From NCBI GenBank assembly GCA_023416275.1, contig JAEZIB010000052.1, positions 1 to 51,066 on the forward strand: a stretch of DNA of 51,066 nt, written 5' to 3'. Of the stretch, positions 8,597 through 18,188 are shown piece after piece; position 1 is the stretch's first letter, and each line of letters begins with the position of its first letter. A program made the position numbers and the translations under genes. The stretch is from Bacillota bacterium. GTDB taxonomy: Bacteria; Bacillota; Clostridia; Acetivibrionales; DSM-1351. The notes beneath the pieces are model-generated. The model ran no database searches. It had not been told where the DNA came from and saw nothing but the letters and a program-made list of their open reading frames with translations.

Positions 8597-10063
8597 ATGT
8601 CTCTAAGGATAAAGCTGATTATTACATATTTAATAGTGTTGATTGTATCAGTCATTATAATTGTCTTTTTTGGAGTGGGCTTGATTACAAGTGCCATGGG
8701 TGATGCTGCTAAGTCTGTGCTTGGAGAGCAGACACTAGAAGAAGCTTTAAAAAGTGCGACCGATATTGTTGTGGACTTACGATATACGGAAAAATATCAG
8801 CCAGAATTGCTTCTAGAGGACAGCTTTCTTATACAAATATCAGAAAAGCTAAATGGTTTCGAAGGATTTATGGTGGTGGAAAATAACAAGCAGTATAAAT
8901 CTTATGGAGTGGAAAATCCTGATGAGAATTTGTATAACCAGATTGGAGTAGCTCCTAGAGAAAAATATAGAACAGGACATGGGCTTAATTTTTTAGAAAA
9001 AAAGATTACTTGGAACAACGAAAAATATGCTGTTTTGAAATATGATTTTCAAGATTATTCAGGTAAGCTGAGCTATTACTTTCTTGTCAAAATGAAAAGT
9101 ACCCACGAAGCGGTTAATCATTATTACTATATATTGATTATAGCGCTCATATTATTGACTATTATAATTATTGGACCGTTATTATTTATAACAACAAAAG
9201 ACATAGTAAATCCATTGAAAAAACTAGAGAATTGCGCACAACAAATTTCCATTGGCAATCTGAATTTCCAACTGCATGCAAGGTCCAATAATGAAATAGG
9301 ACGTGTCATGCACTCTTATGAGAAAATGAGGTATGAGCTTAAGAAATCCGTTGATAATCAACTGGAAATGGAGGAAAACAGAAAGCAGCTCTTATCAAAT
9401 ATCGCACATGATTTAAAAACACCTATAACTTCAATAAAAGGATATGTGCAAGGTATACGTGACGGAGTCGCAAATGATCCTGAGAAGTTATCCAAATATC
9501 TTGATGTAATTTATACCAAGTCAAGTGACATGGATGCTATGATTGATGATTTGTTCCTTTTTTCAAAACTTGACCTCCGCAAAGAGGTTTTCGATATGGA
9601 ACATGTGGATATAGAAGACTTTTATACGAGCTTTATAGAGGAGTTACACCTTGAACTTGATAACAAGAATGTGGAAATAGTTTCGGAATGTTTGACAGCA
9701 AAAGGACTAAAGGTTTATATGGACAGCCAGAAAATAAAACGAGTCATGTTGAATATCGTATCCAATTCCCTAAAATTCATGGATAAGGAACGCAAGTTGT
9801 TTAATATTAGTTTTGATGAGCAGAATGACTATCTAACAGTTAAAATTAAGGATAATGGCATTGGAATGGAGCAAAGTGAACTTGAAAAAATATTCGACCG
9901 TTTTTACAGGACAGATCCTTCTAGAAACAGAAATACTGGTGGAACAGGTTTGGGACTTTCTATTGCAAGACAAATCATAGTGCAACATAATGGTACAATA
10001 CAAGCTAATAGTAAAAAAGGAGAATGGACGGAAATATCCTTTGATATTCCGATAGGCAGGTAA
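8597..10063 (+). CDS. Sensor histidine kinase
   Basis: A 488-residue membrane sensor. Helix 1 spans about 7-30, an extracellular sensor domain of ~140 residues follows, and helix 2 spans about 177-199. A HAMP segment (200-253) leads to the dimerisation domain with phospho-acceptor His271 in NIAHDLKTPITS. The HATPase domain has the N box (NIVSNSLKF), DNGIGM and GGTGLGLSI. The next gene is its response regulator, six bases downstream. It probably senses envelope stress or a peptide and controls the ABC genes of the same operon (inference). Confidence 0.9.
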   Translation: MSLRIKLIITYLIVLIVSVIIIVFFGVGLITSAMGDAAKSVLGEQTLEEALKSATDIVVDLRYTEKYQPELLLEDSFLIQISEKLNGFEGFMVVENNKQYKSYGVENPDENLYNQIGVAPREKYRTGHGLNFLEKKITWNNEKYAVLKYDFQDYSGKLSYYFLVKMKSTHEAVNHYYYILIIALILLTIIIIGPLLFITTKDIVNPLKKLENCAQQISIGNLNFQLHARSNNEIGRVMHSYEKMRYELKKSVDNQLEMEENRKQLLSNIAHDLKTPITSIKGYVQGIRDGVANDPEKLSKYLDVIYTKSSDMDAMIDDLFLFSKLDLRKEVFDMEHVDIEDFYTSFIEELHLELDNKNVEIVSECLTAKGLKVYMDSQKIKRVMLNIVSNSLKFMDKERKLFNISFDEQNDYLTVKIKDNGIGMEQSELEKIFDRFYRTDPSRNRNTGGTGLGLSIARQIIVQHNGTIQANSKKGEWTEISFDIPIGR

Positions 10064-10069
10064 AATAGG

Positions 10070-10768
10070 ATGGATAATAAAAGAATTTTGATTATCGAGG
10101 ACGATATAAATATTGCAGAGCTGGAAAGGGATTATTTGGAGATAAGCGGATTTGAGGTAGTAATCAGACACAATGGTGCCAAGGGTCTTGATTTGGCTAT
10201 AAATGAGCAATTTGATTTAATAGTTCTAGATTTGATGATACCAGAAATTGATGGGTTTGAGATATGTAAAAAAGTCAGGGAGAAAAAGGATATTCCTATT
10301 CTTATGATTTCAGCTCGTAAGGATGATATTGACAAAATCAGAGGCCTTGGACTTGGAGCAGATGATTATCTTACAAAACCCTTCAGCCCCAATGAGATGG
10401 TTGCCCGTGTCAAAGCCCACATAAGCCGTTATGAAAAACTAATTGGGACAGGTAAACAACATAAACAAGCTGAACTAGCTATAAGAGGTCTTGTAATAAA
10501 TCTTGACGCAAGACGTGTTACATTGAATGGTGAAGAAATATTCTTTACAACAAAAGAATATGATTTGCTGCTTTTCTTAGCACAGAATATGGATCGTGTA
10601 TTCAGTAAGGAGGCACTGTTAGAGAAAGTATGGGGCATGGACTATTTTGGTGACAGTGCTACGATAACTGTTCATATTGGAAAAATCCGAGATAAAATAG
10701 AAAAGGATAAAACTAAGGAGCAGTTTATTGAAACAATATGGGGAGTTGGATATAGGTTTAAAGTTTAA
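10070..10768 (+). CDS. OmpR/PhoB-family response regulator
   Basis: A 232-residue regulator. The receiver domain has acidic residues E10/D11/D12, phospho-acceptor D54 in VLDLMIPEIDG, and the conserved Lys in LTKPFSP. The C-terminal winged helix includes FTTKEYDLLLFLAQN and the recognition region SATITVHIGKIRDK. It is the last gene of the operon starting at 6129, with the cognate kinase six bases upstream. A plausible target is the TTTAGAA direct repeat at 6027-6044 upstream of the operon. Confidence 0.9.
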   Translation: MDNKRILIIEDDINIAELERDYLEISGFEVVIRHNGAKGLDLAINEQFDLIVLDLMIPEIDGFEICKKVREKKDIPILMISARKDDIDKIRGLGLGADDYLTKPFSPNEMVARVKAHISRYEKLIGTGKQHKQAELAIRGLVINLDARRVTLNGEEIFFTTKEYDLLLFLAQNMDRVFSKEALLEKVWGMDYFGDSATITVHIGKIRDKIEKDKTKEQFIETIWGVGYRFKV

Positions 10769-10771
10769 TGG

Positions 10772-10791
10772 CCCTCTAAAAGGGTTTTTAA
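10772..10791 (+). terminator. Weak rho-independent terminator after the two-component operon
   Basis: CCCT-ctaaa-AGGG followed by TTTTT, immediately downstream of the response-regulator stop. The stem is only four to five pairs. Confidence 0.4.
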
Positions 10792-10794
10792 AGT

Positions 10795-10998
10795 TTGTGC
10801 GGACGAAATTTTGATAATAAAACTATGGGTTATTTTATATTTTATGGTAATATTATTAGTGAAGGTCCTTTAAGTTATAAAATAGTAACAAGTGATAATG
10901 AATTTATTGAAGAATTTAAAATTGGAGAATATTTTATGAAGTATTATCCAATAAAAGGCGACAAAGGAACAAAAATTTTACCAATTATTAAAAAATAG
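10795..10998 (+). CDS. Small hypothetical protein or remnant
   Basis: An open frame of up to 67 codons (TTG start; ATG 10825 is an alternative giving 57 residues). Neither start has a ribosome site, and the frame begins inside the tail of the terminator before it. The product is Ile/Lys/Tyr-rich and matches no family I recognise. It could be the end of an older gene cut off by rearrangement. Confidence 0.25.
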   Translation: MCGRNFDNKTMGYFIFYGNIISEGPLSYKIVTSDNEFIEEFKIGEYFMKYYPIKGDKGTKILPIIKK

Positions 10999-11125
10999 GT
11001 GATATATTATTAATATTTTAGCTCTCTATGGGCTGTAGGTATAAAATTATAATACAACGACTAACAGTTTTGTTTAAATTGAGGTAAACCGTAGGTCTTA
11101 TAGTGAATTATTACGAGGTGTACAT

Positions 11126-11170
11126 ATGAATTTCCCACTTTGCATTGCTTTTGCTCCATGCAGGGTCTGA
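11126..11170 (+). CDS. 14-residue leader peptide of the MFS efflux gene
   Basis: ATG 11126 has GAGGTG five bases upstream and encodes MNFPLCIAFAPCRV followed by TGA. The last codons (GCT CCA TGC A) are the left arm of a perfect 10-bp inverted repeat. A short, well-initiated frame overlapping a hairpin 90 bp before a drug-efflux-type gene is the classic layout of ribosome-stalling attenuators for antibiotic-resistance genes. The peptide itself is seen directly; the regulatory role and inducer are inferred. Confidence 0.6.
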   Translation: MNFPLCIAFAPCRV

Positions 11171-11257
11171 TATAGGGCGGAGATGCATGGAGCGGTTATT
11201 ACCGCCTAAAATTGGACTTTGCACAACTTAATTCTAATAAAAAATTAAGGAGCAAAG
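11153..11257 (+). promoter_or_regulatory. Attenuator-like hairpins between leader peptide and MFS gene
   Basis: Arm GCTCCATGCA (11153-11162) pairs perfectly with TGCATGGAGC (11184-11193). A competing stem GCGGT-tatt-ACCGC (11192-11205) overlaps its right arm by two bases, and GGCGG (11176-11180) could also pair with CCGCC (11202-11206). A third fold pairs CTTTGC/GCAAAG (11217-11222 with 11252-11257) and TTAATT/AATTAA, leaving the GGA of the ribosome site in an internal loop. There is no T-run, so translational control is more likely than transcription termination. Confidence 0.5.
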
Positions 11258-11259
11258 CC

Positions 11260-12558
11260 ATGAAAAAAATTAATATACTTTTTGAGTTACGAAGTTTTCT
11301 TATTCTTTGGGGTAGTCAAGCCATTTCTTCCCTTGGTACTGCCATGACCAATTTTGCACTAATAATCTGGGCATATAATCAACAGGGTACGGCGTCAAGT
11401 ATTGCACTGCTTTCAGTTTGTTCCTACTTACCATCTATATTATTTTGCTTTGTTGCTGGAACACTGGCAGACAGGTGGAATAAGAAGAAAATCATGTTGG
11501 TGAGTGATTTTGTTGCAGCATTGGGAACATCTACAGTTCTATTACTTTATTGCACAGGAAATTTAGAAATTTGGCATTTGTATGTGATTAATTTCATACT
11601 CAGCTTTATGAATGCTTTTCAAAATCCTGCTACATATGTTGCTGTTTCTCTTATTACGCCAAAGGAGCACTATATACGTGCAAGTGGAATGCAGGCATTT
11701 TCAAATTCTCTGGTTACAATTTTGACTCCAGCTTTAGCAACAGCAGTTCTTGCTTTCGGCGGAATACAAATTGTTTTGTGCATTGACTTATTAACTTTCG
11801 CAATTGCATTTACAGTGCTATTACTATTTATTAAAATGCCTGAGGTACCTTTGAATAATACAGAAAAAGAAGAATCATTTTTTAAAAGTTGTTTTTCGGG
11901 GTTAAGTTTTTTAAGAGAACATAGACCTATATGGAAAATAATACTCTTCTTTTCTTTTATAAACCTTTTAGCCTCTATGGCAGGAAATAGTATAATGCCT
12001 GCAATGATACTTGCAAGAACAGGGAATAATCAGGTGGCACTTGGTATGGTATCTTCCTCAATAGGTATTGGTGCTCTTGTGGGAAGTGTTTTGGTGACAT
12101 TAATAAAGCCTGCAAAGAGCAAAACGAAAGTGATTTTTCTTTCCTGTGCTGTTTCATTTCTATTGTGTGATATACTGTGGGGGCTGGGGAGGAATGTTGA
12201 AATATGGGTTTTCGCTGCTTTTGCTGGAAATTTGCCCTTGCCTTTTTTAAATGCAAATATAACTACAATTATGCGAACTAAAGTACCCATTGAAATGCAG
12301 GGGCGTGTTTTCTCTACTCGTGATACATTTCAATTTATTACTATCCCTATTGGTCTTTTCCTTGGAGGATTTTTGGCAGATCATATTTTTGAACCCCTGA
12401 TGCTAAAAGTTTCACCTGTTCAACAAATTCTTTCAAATCTTGTTGGAACTGGGAAGGGGTCAGGCATGGCAGTGATTTTTCTCATTACAGGTGTGGTGGG
12501 TTTTTCTGTAAGTGTATGGAGCTCCAAAAAAGCTATATATAAAAGTTTGGACTCATAA
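11260..12558 (+). CDS. MFS multidrug efflux transporter
   Basis: A 432-residue major facilitator with 12 predicted helices, of the short 'Mef-like/enterobactin exporter' MFS type found among macrolide and other drug efflux pumps. Visible motifs are the helix 2-3 loop GTLADRWNKKKIM and the repeat of that region in the second half. ATG 11260 follows AAGGAG by seven bases; an upstream TTG at 11212 lies within the regulatory leader and is rejected. It is preceded by a leader peptide and hairpins, suggesting induction by a ribosome-targeting compound (inference), and is transcribed alone. Confidence 0.85.
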   Translation: MKKINILFELRSFLILWGSQAISSLGTAMTNFALIIWAYNQQGTASSIALLSVCSYLPSILFCFVAGTLADRWNKKKIMLVSDFVAALGTSTVLLLYCTGNLEIWHLYVINFILSFMNAFQNPATYVAVSLITPKEHYIRASGMQAFSNSLVTILTPALATAVLAFGGIQIVLCIDLLTFAIAFTVLLLFIKMPEVPLNNTEKEESFFKSCFSGLSFLREHRPIWKIILFFSFINLLASMAGNSIMPAMILARTGNNQVALGMVSSSIGIGALVGSVLVTLIKPAKSKTKVIFLSCAVSFLLCDILWGLGRNVEIWVFAAFAGNLPLPFLNANITTIMRTKVPIEMQGRVFSTRDTFQFITIPIGLFLGGFLADHIFEPLMLKVSPVQQILSNLVGTGKGSGMAVIFLITGVVGFSVSVWSSKKAIYKSLDS

Positions 12559-12735
12559 TACCGGACAAAATACAAGTAGTTATGGAAGATAAGTTTGAAC
12601 ACCGATAGATTTTTGTGGTGGGAAAGTTGAGTTATATATAAAAAAATAATATTATACTAGATAAAAATTAGTAAATATGGTATATTATAGAAGCATGATT
12701 CTTTTTTTCATTTTTTCTATAATTTTTTTCAATAT

Positions 12736-12756
12736 AAGCCCTACGGGGCTTTTATT
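12736..12756 (+). terminator. Rho-independent terminator
   Basis: AAGCCC-tacg-GGGCTT followed by a T-rich tail, about 180 bp after the MFS stop. A run of T's also precedes the stem, so it could act in both directions. Confidence 0.55.
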
Positions 12757-13691
12757 GATTTCTGTTTTTTATTTCCATTTTATTCATTATCTATCCACTC
12801 TTGAAAATTTTTAAGTCTAATTTTCTATTGATAAGGCTTATTTTTTTATAAGGAAAAGCATATCCTCATCACTTTTCATAGACTCTGCTTGTGCTCTGTT
12901 ACTATAGCCATTATAGTATATATTCTGCACTATAGCAGCTACACTAATGTATACTTTGGTTAAACCTAAGTTCCCGAGTTTTATATAACATACTCGTGAA
13001 GCATTATAAATAGAGAATTAGGTTTTTATAGATGATATAAAATTACCACATATAAAAAGAGTAAAATTTGTAAATACCTTTAAATATACTGTTTCAATCT
13101 GTATGTGATATTTCCAATGGGAATTTAGGATCAAAAGTATAATTGTTATCTGATTTTTAAGTTTTTTCAATATTCTTCTAAAATGGATGCATATCTTCTT
13201 GGTGGAATTTTTAGGAATACCTGTTGAGAAGCCGGTAATAAATATATCGTTACAGGAAATAATATTGGGGTAGACTCACAATTGTACCACTCTTTGAGCA
13301 ATGACAGGATGATGTAACAGACAAGTATCAACCGCTTACTTTTTCAAAAATATAGCTTTTCTCCACTTTAATTATATCACATAAAAAATTATAAATATAG
13401 ACTATTTGTTCTCATTGACCAGTGCTATAATTCAATAACACTGATTATAAACAGCCTCTAGAAAGAGAACCTTCGGGGTACATTAAATGTTTGTAAAAGT
13501 TACATTATAGATAGCAAGTACAATATTCCGGTAAATCATTTTGTTTAAATAGTATTAAAATCACTAAAGGACATATCATCTAAAATTTTCTAAGGAGTGA
13601 AGTTATATCAAAAATTCCTAGCTTGTTACTATCTCATTCAATCTAATTGAGCCTTGGTTTTAGAAAATAAATTTATTTGAGGAGGAATGTA
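12757..13691. other. AT-rich intergenic region with possible gene debris
   Basis: About 930 bp without a convincing gene. On the minus strand, 13017-12838 is open for 59 codons and ends with a protein-like stretch rich in Ser/Glu/Met and the tail MLFLIKK, but has no start codon. On the plus strand, about 13168-13318 reads as two protein-like segments separated by one TGA (MDAYLLGGIFRNTC, then NKYIVTGNNIGVDS). Both may be eroded coding sequence; I cannot name the families. The helD ribosome site is at the right edge. Confidence 0.35.
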
Positions 13692-15956
13692 ATGATTACA
13701 GACAAAGAAACATGGGATTATGAAAAGAACTATTTAGTAAGAGTTGTTAATGAAATAGAAATACAACTAAATAAAGGGATTAATGCCGCAAGCAATTTCA
13801 AAAAAGAAGCAATAGATATACAAAAGAGTATGTGGGAAGATGTAAAATGTGCCTCTACAAGTTTATTTGACCTGGAGTATGCTACTCAGATTTGGCAATA
13901 TCAAACAGATATTTCTATTCAGGCCAGGAAGTATAAATTTTCATATGATACAGTAAACACTCTTGAACGAATGCTGCAAAGTCCTTATTTCGGAAGAATA
14001 GACTTTGTTGAGGATGGAGAGGAAAATGCAGAACAAATCTATATTGGTATACAGAATTTAAGGACGAGCAAAAATCTAGATATCCTTGTTTATGACTGGA
14101 GGGCGCCTATATCAAGCATGTTTTATGACTTTGAAATTGGTTTATGCAATTATGAGTGTCCTGCAGGATTAATCAATGGAAAAATGCTGCTTAAAAGGCA
14201 ATACAAAATCGAGAATCTGAATATTGTCTATATGTTTGATAGCAGCTTAAGTATAAATGATGAAATGCTCAAGGAAATACTAGCGAAAAGCACCGATAAT
14301 AGGATGAAAACTATTGTAATCAGTATCCAGCGAGAACAAAATACTGTTATCAGGAATAGCCAGGATAGGATACTTATTGTCGAAGGCCCTGCTGGTAGTG
14401 GAAAGACGTCAATTGCGCTTCATAGGGCAGCATATCTATTGTACAAATACCGGGATAGTATAAAGTCGGAGAATATCCTTATTTTTTCCCCAAACCATGT
14501 GTTTGAAGATTATATTTCCAGTGTTCTGCCTGAATTAGGTGAAGAGAATATTCAGAGAAGTACATTTGCACATTTTTTTAAAAGTGTATTTGGACCGGAA
14601 TATAAAATTGAAACTATGAATCAACAAATTGAATATATCTTGTCAGGCTATTCTGATGAAACAAGGCTTCGGTGTATTAAATTTAAAGCATCATTACAGT
14701 TTCTTACTATCTTAAAAAAGTATGTACAGCAGCTTGAAAATGGGATATATGAGGAGTTCACAAATTTAGAATACAATGGTGTACTTATTATTTCTGCTGA
14801 AGATATTAACATGCTTTTTACGAATGACTATAGCCGTTTCCCATATGCGAAACGGTTGGAAAAGCTACGCCAACGACTTTTTTATCTTCTGGAGCAATGT
14901 GAGGAAAAGCGGATTAATGATTTATTGGAAATGGGTTCCCAACAAAACCATTCAATCACCGAGCAAGAGATATTAGCAAATAAAAAAGCAACGACAGAAT
15001 ATGAAAACCTTAAAAATAAGATCATAAAAATGACTTCTTTCGATATTTGCCTGCTGTACGAGAATTTATTTAAGAATATCCAAACATTTGCTCAAACTGA
15101 GGATATGCAGGAGATTGGAAATTTTGAAAGTTTTGGTATATATACAATCTGCCAATTAGAGCAGAGAAACATCAATTACGAGGATGTTGCTCCAATTATA
15201 TTTCTAAAAGCTGTACTTGATATTGTAGGTAATACAAAATCTATTAAGCATGTTATCATTGATGAGGCTCAGGATTATACAGTTACCCAATATGAAATTT
15301 TCAAGAAGGTTTTTGGACACTGTAATATGACTGTGCTCGGAGACGTAAACCAGTCGGTCAATGGTTATATGAATATTGGAGGCTTTGATATTATCGCAGA
15401 CATATTTAAAAGCATGAATGGGAAAAGCATTTCTTTAACAAAAAGCTATCGTTCAAGCAAAGAGATAGCGGATTTTTGCAAAGAAATCCTTATGTCTCAG
15501 AACCTCTCCGAACAGTTAAATCGCCATGGCAGTAAACCAAAAATCATAAAAATTAATGAGAGCGATTTATACAGAAGAATTGCTGCTGATATCACTGAGT
15601 TGAAGGAAAGGAACCATAAGCTGATTGCAGTTATCTGTAAAACGGCTAGTCAATGTGAAGCAGTGTATAAATCCATTAGCTCTTACATGGATATAAGTCT
15701 TATATCAAATCAAAACGAAGTATATCAAGGGGGTGTGGTAATAATTCCTTCGTACCTCGCTAAGGGTCTTGAGTTTGACGTTGTTTTAGTAAATTCTATT
15801 GAGGATAAGGATTATTCCAGAGAAGAAGACAGAAGGCTGCTTTATACAGTATGTACAAGAGCTTTGCATGAACTGTATTTATACTACTTTGATAACATGT
15901 CTGGTTTGGTTAAAAAGATAGATGAGGAGTTTTATTGTATAGAAAAAGTGGAATAG
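13692..15956 (+). CDS. helD: RNA polymerase recycling motor HelD
   Basis: A 754-residue superfamily I helicase-like ATPase of the HelD (YvgS) family, which binds stalled or post-termination RNA polymerase and releases it from nucleic acids. The N-terminal coiled-coil arm covers about 1-65. The family motif DILVYDWRAPISSMFYDFEIG (in the region 130-150) precedes Walker A GPAGSGKTS (232-240). Walker B is HVIIDEAQDY, and C-terminal helicase motifs include LTKSYRSS and LYTVCTRA. ATG 13692 follows GAGGAGG. Some HelD proteins also protect against rifamycins; its place beside an efflux pump with an attenuator is suggestive only. Confidence 0.88.
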   Translation: MITDKETWDYEKNYLVRVVNEIEIQLNKGINAASNFKKEAIDIQKSMWEDVKCASTSLFDLEYATQIWQYQTDISIQARKYKFSYDTVNTLERMLQSPYFGRIDFVEDGEENAEQIYIGIQNLRTSKNLDILVYDWRAPISSMFYDFEIGLCNYECPAGLINGKMLLKRQYKIENLNIVYMFDSSLSINDEMLKEILAKSTDNRMKTIVISIQREQNTVIRNSQDRILIVEGPAGSGKTSIALHRAAYLLYKYRDSIKSENILIFSPNHVFEDYISSVLPELGEENIQRSTFAHFFKSVFGPEYKIETMNQQIEYILSGYSDETRLRCIKFKASLQFLTILKKYVQQLENGIYEEFTNLEYNGVLIISAEDINMLFTNDYSRFPYAKRLEKLRQRLFYLLEQCEEKRINDLLEMGSQQNHSITEQEILANKKATTEYENLKNKIIKMTSFDICLLYENLFKNIQTFAQTEDMQEIGNFESFGIYTICQLEQRNINYEDVAPIIFLKAVLDIVGNTKSIKHVIIDEAQDYTVTQYEIFKKVFGHCNMTVLGDVNQSVNGYMNIGGFDIIADIFKSMNGKSISLTKSYRSSKEIADFCKEILMSQNLSEQLNRHGSKPKIIKINESDLYRRIAADITELKERNHKLIAVICKTASQCEAVYKSISSYMDISLISNQNEVYQGGVVIIPSYLAKGLEFDVVLVNSIEDKDYSREEDRRLLYTVCTRALHELYLYYFDNMSGLVKKIDEEFYCIEKVE

Positions 15957-16090
15957 GAATTGAGTTGATTTTGCTGATATAACAACATAAAAACAAATAA
16001 CTATCCTATTTTATAACGTTTATGAATTGAAAGTATTATGATGTATACGCCTCTGGATTAAATATGTAACAGATTAGCATGCTCTGAATA

Positions 16091-16125
16091 GGTGCCTAAT
16101 CAAATTTGGTTAAGCACCATTTTAT
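16091..16125 (+). terminator. Terminator of helD
   Basis: GGTGCcTAA/TTAaGCACC, nine pairs with one mismatch and an eight- to ten-base loop, followed by ATTTTATT. It lies 135 bp after the helD stop. Confidence 0.55.
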
Positions 16126-16130
16126 TAATT

Positions 16131-16197
16131 CAAACTTCGCACATTTGCACATGAAAATATATTGATATGGTAGACTTATCATTGGTTTGTTGCCCAA
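16131..16197 (+). repeat. Dispersed repeat family 2, copy 1
   Basis: Begins TTCAAACTTCGCACAT and ends with ATCATTGGTTTGTTGCC. The same two ends, with a similar middle, occur at 37061-37121, and the first end alone at 43344-43356. Related but decayed sequence is at 33059-33116 and, inverted, at 43441-43504. Confidence 0.5.
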
Positions 16198-16216
16198 AAT
16201 AATTGTTAAATTTAGT

Positions 16217-16245
16217 AATTGCTAGGAACTAGCAATTGTTTATTC
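16217..16245 (+). terminator. Hairpin, possible terminator
   Basis: AATTGCTAG-gaa-CTAGCAATT, a perfect nine-pair stem with a three-base loop, followed by GTTTATT. It sits between helD and the DMT transporter and next to repeat copy 1, so it could be part of the repeat rather than a gene terminator. Confidence 0.4.
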
Positions 16246-16387
16246 TCAGCTTTTTAGGTATTCTAAGGAAATGTAGAATTATACAAAGTTTTGTAATATA
16301 ATAAATAGACGTGGCTTTATAAATAACATAATATAAACAAATTGTTAAATGAAATCTATAATTTAAAAATGAAAGCGTTGTGACAAA

Positions 16388-17272
16388 GTGACCAAACAAC
16401 TAAAAGCAGATTTCTTTTTGATATTTATTACAGCAGTTTGGGGTTCATCATTTACCTTAATGAAGAATATCTTAGACGATATACCTCCTTTTGCATTCCT
16501 TGCCTTGAGGTTTTCTACTGCTGCCATTATATTATTAATTATCTTTCATAAAAAACTTAGGGAATTAAATAAAGCATTAATACTAAAGGGTTTTGTTATT
16601 GGTTTGATGCTATTTGGCTCGTTAGTTTTACAGGTAATAGGCCTAAATTATACTACTGCACCCAACTCCGCATTTATCACAAGCCTTAGTGTAATTATGG
16701 TTCCTATAGTTTCGTCTATACTCTTGAAAAAGAAACCTGCTAGAAGTTCTATGATTGGGGTTGCCTTTGCTTTTATAGGGTTATTTTTTGTATCAGGTGG
16801 ATTAAATTTCAAGGTGAATATAGGGGAAATTTTAACATTCCTTTGTGCAATATGTGTTACTATGCAAATTATATTTATAGATAAATTCACAAATAATGAA
16901 GATCCTATTCTGTTAGGAGTTTTACAAGTTGCTTTTTCAGCAATACTAAGTATAGGTTCATGGATTTATATAGACTTTAAGCCATTCACATTAAATCAAA
17001 GTATTGTAATTACTATTCTGGTAACAGGAGTACTAGGTACAGCACTTGCTTATACAGGACAGACAATCGTACAAAAATTCACATCACCTACTAGAGCGGC
17101 TTTAATATTCACGCTAGAGCCTGTTTTTGGAGTTGTTTTCTTCATTTTAATACCTAATTCTCAAACTATATCAGAAAAAATATCTATGCATACACTTATA
17201 GGTTGTGTACTTATTTTGTTGGGTACATTAGTATCAGAATTAAAATTTGATAAAAAAATTTTATCATCTTAA
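16388..17272 (+). CDS. EamA/DMT-family transporter
   Basis: A 294-residue protein with ten predicted helices in two EamA repeats of about 140 residues, the standard drug/metabolite transporter layout. The motif AVWGSSFTLMK near the N-terminus and the second-half ALAYTGQTIVQKFTSPTRAA stretch (about residues 219-238) are typical. Likely an exporter of amino acids or metabolites; substrate unknown. The GTG start is the best available, but the upstream sequence (AAAGCG) is a weak ribosome site. Confidence 0.82.
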   Translation: MTKQLKADFFLIFITAVWGSSFTLMKNILDDIPPFAFLALRFSTAAIILLIIFHKKLRELNKALILKGFVIGLMLFGSLVLQVIGLNYTTAPNSAFITSLSVIMVPIVSSILLKKKPARSSMIGVAFAFIGLFFVSGGLNFKVNIGEILTFLCAICVTMQIIFIDKFTNNEDPILLGVLQVAFSAILSIGSWIYIDFKPFTLNQSIVITILVTGVLGTALAYTGQTIVQKFTSPTRAALIFTLEPVFGVVFFILIPNSQTISEKISMHTLIGCVLILLGTLVSELKFDKKILSS

Positions 17273-17753
17273 ATTAACGCGTTGTGCTAATTATTTTATG
17301 ACCCTTTCAGGGTAAAATTGTAGTACTAGTTTACTGGTACTTCCGTACAAATTTATCTAAATGGGTTACTCCCAAGATATTTGTTGAATTAGAATTGGTT
17401 CAGCATAGTTAATTATACCGCCGCTTTCATTCAGCATCCATGCTTCATTGTTACGCTAAAACCTACATCGTGTAGATTTTAGTAAAATCAACTATTCTTC
17501 TACCTATAAATTCAAACAAATATCTTTAACCAAGTATCCCATTTATCTAAGTTATACTCGCGTACCTATAACAATAAGTAGTTTACCTGCAAACTTAGTT
17601 CAAAATTAATTAGTACAACGAGTTAAATTAGCACTAGCAAGTAATTCCTAACTATTTAATATGGTTTGTGCGTGCATGACATAATTGTAAAGGATATTGG
17701 GAAAATAAGAATAAAGATTTTTGTCATTATAACATCAAAAAAGGAGACAGAAA
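17273..17753. repeat. Intergenic region with decayed repeat sequence
   Basis: About 480 bp without a gene. A hairpin ACCCT-ttc-AGGGT lies at 17310-17322. The stretch GCCGCTTTCATTCAGCATCC near 17423-17442 has a related version near 37212-37230, and GATTTTAGTAAAATCA at 17475-17490 recurs near 43530-43546. It looks like an eroded copy of dispersed intergenic repeats. Confidence 0.35.
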
Positions 17754-18167
17754 ATGGCTATAAATGTATATCTAAACTTTAGAGGCAACTGTCGTGAAGC
17801 TGTAGACTTCTATGCAGAAGTATTTGGAGTAGAAAAACAAAAAATTATGACTTTTGGTGATGTTCCATCTAATCCAGAAATGCCGAGCTCTGAAGATACA
17901 AAAAATCTTGTAATGCATACCTTTCTTGATATTAAAGGAAGTAAAATCATGTTTTCCGATGTTCCACAGGGTATGCCCTTTACTTTAGGAAACAACATCA
18001 GTCTTATTATAAACAGTAAGAGTACAGATGAAATCAAAGAAATATTCAATAAGCTAAAAGTAGGCGGGACGGTACAAATGGAACTTCAGGAAACATTCTG
18101 GAGTAAATGCTATGGTTTTTTGATAGATAAATTCGGAATAGGATGGCAGCTCAGCTACGAGGGCTGA
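17754..18167 (+). CDS. VOC-family protein (PhnB-type)
   Basis: A 137-residue protein with the paired beta-alpha-beta-beta-beta glyoxalase/bleomycin-resistance (VOC) fold, PhnB-like subgroup. Recognisable segments are NFRGNCREAVDFYAEVFG at the start and DKFGIGWQL at the end. Members bind a metal or small molecule; this group often has no known substrate. The start follows AAAAGGAG by six bases. A second, broken VOC gene begins 22 bases downstream with its own strong ribosome site, so the pair was once an operon. Confidence 0.8.
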   Translation: MAINVYLNFRGNCREAVDFYAEVFGVEKQKIMTFGDVPSNPEMPSSEDTKNLVMHTFLDIKGSKIMFSDVPQGMPFTLGNNISLIINSKSTDEIKEIFNKLKVGGTVQMELQETFWSKCYGFLIDKFGIGWQLSYEG

Positions 18168-18188
18168 TAAAACGAAAGGAGGCATACT

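Noticed and set aside
12838..13017. A 59-codon minus-strand frame ending MLFLIKK
   Set aside because: Protein-like in composition, but no start codon or ribosome site and no family recognised; mentioned only as possible gene debris.
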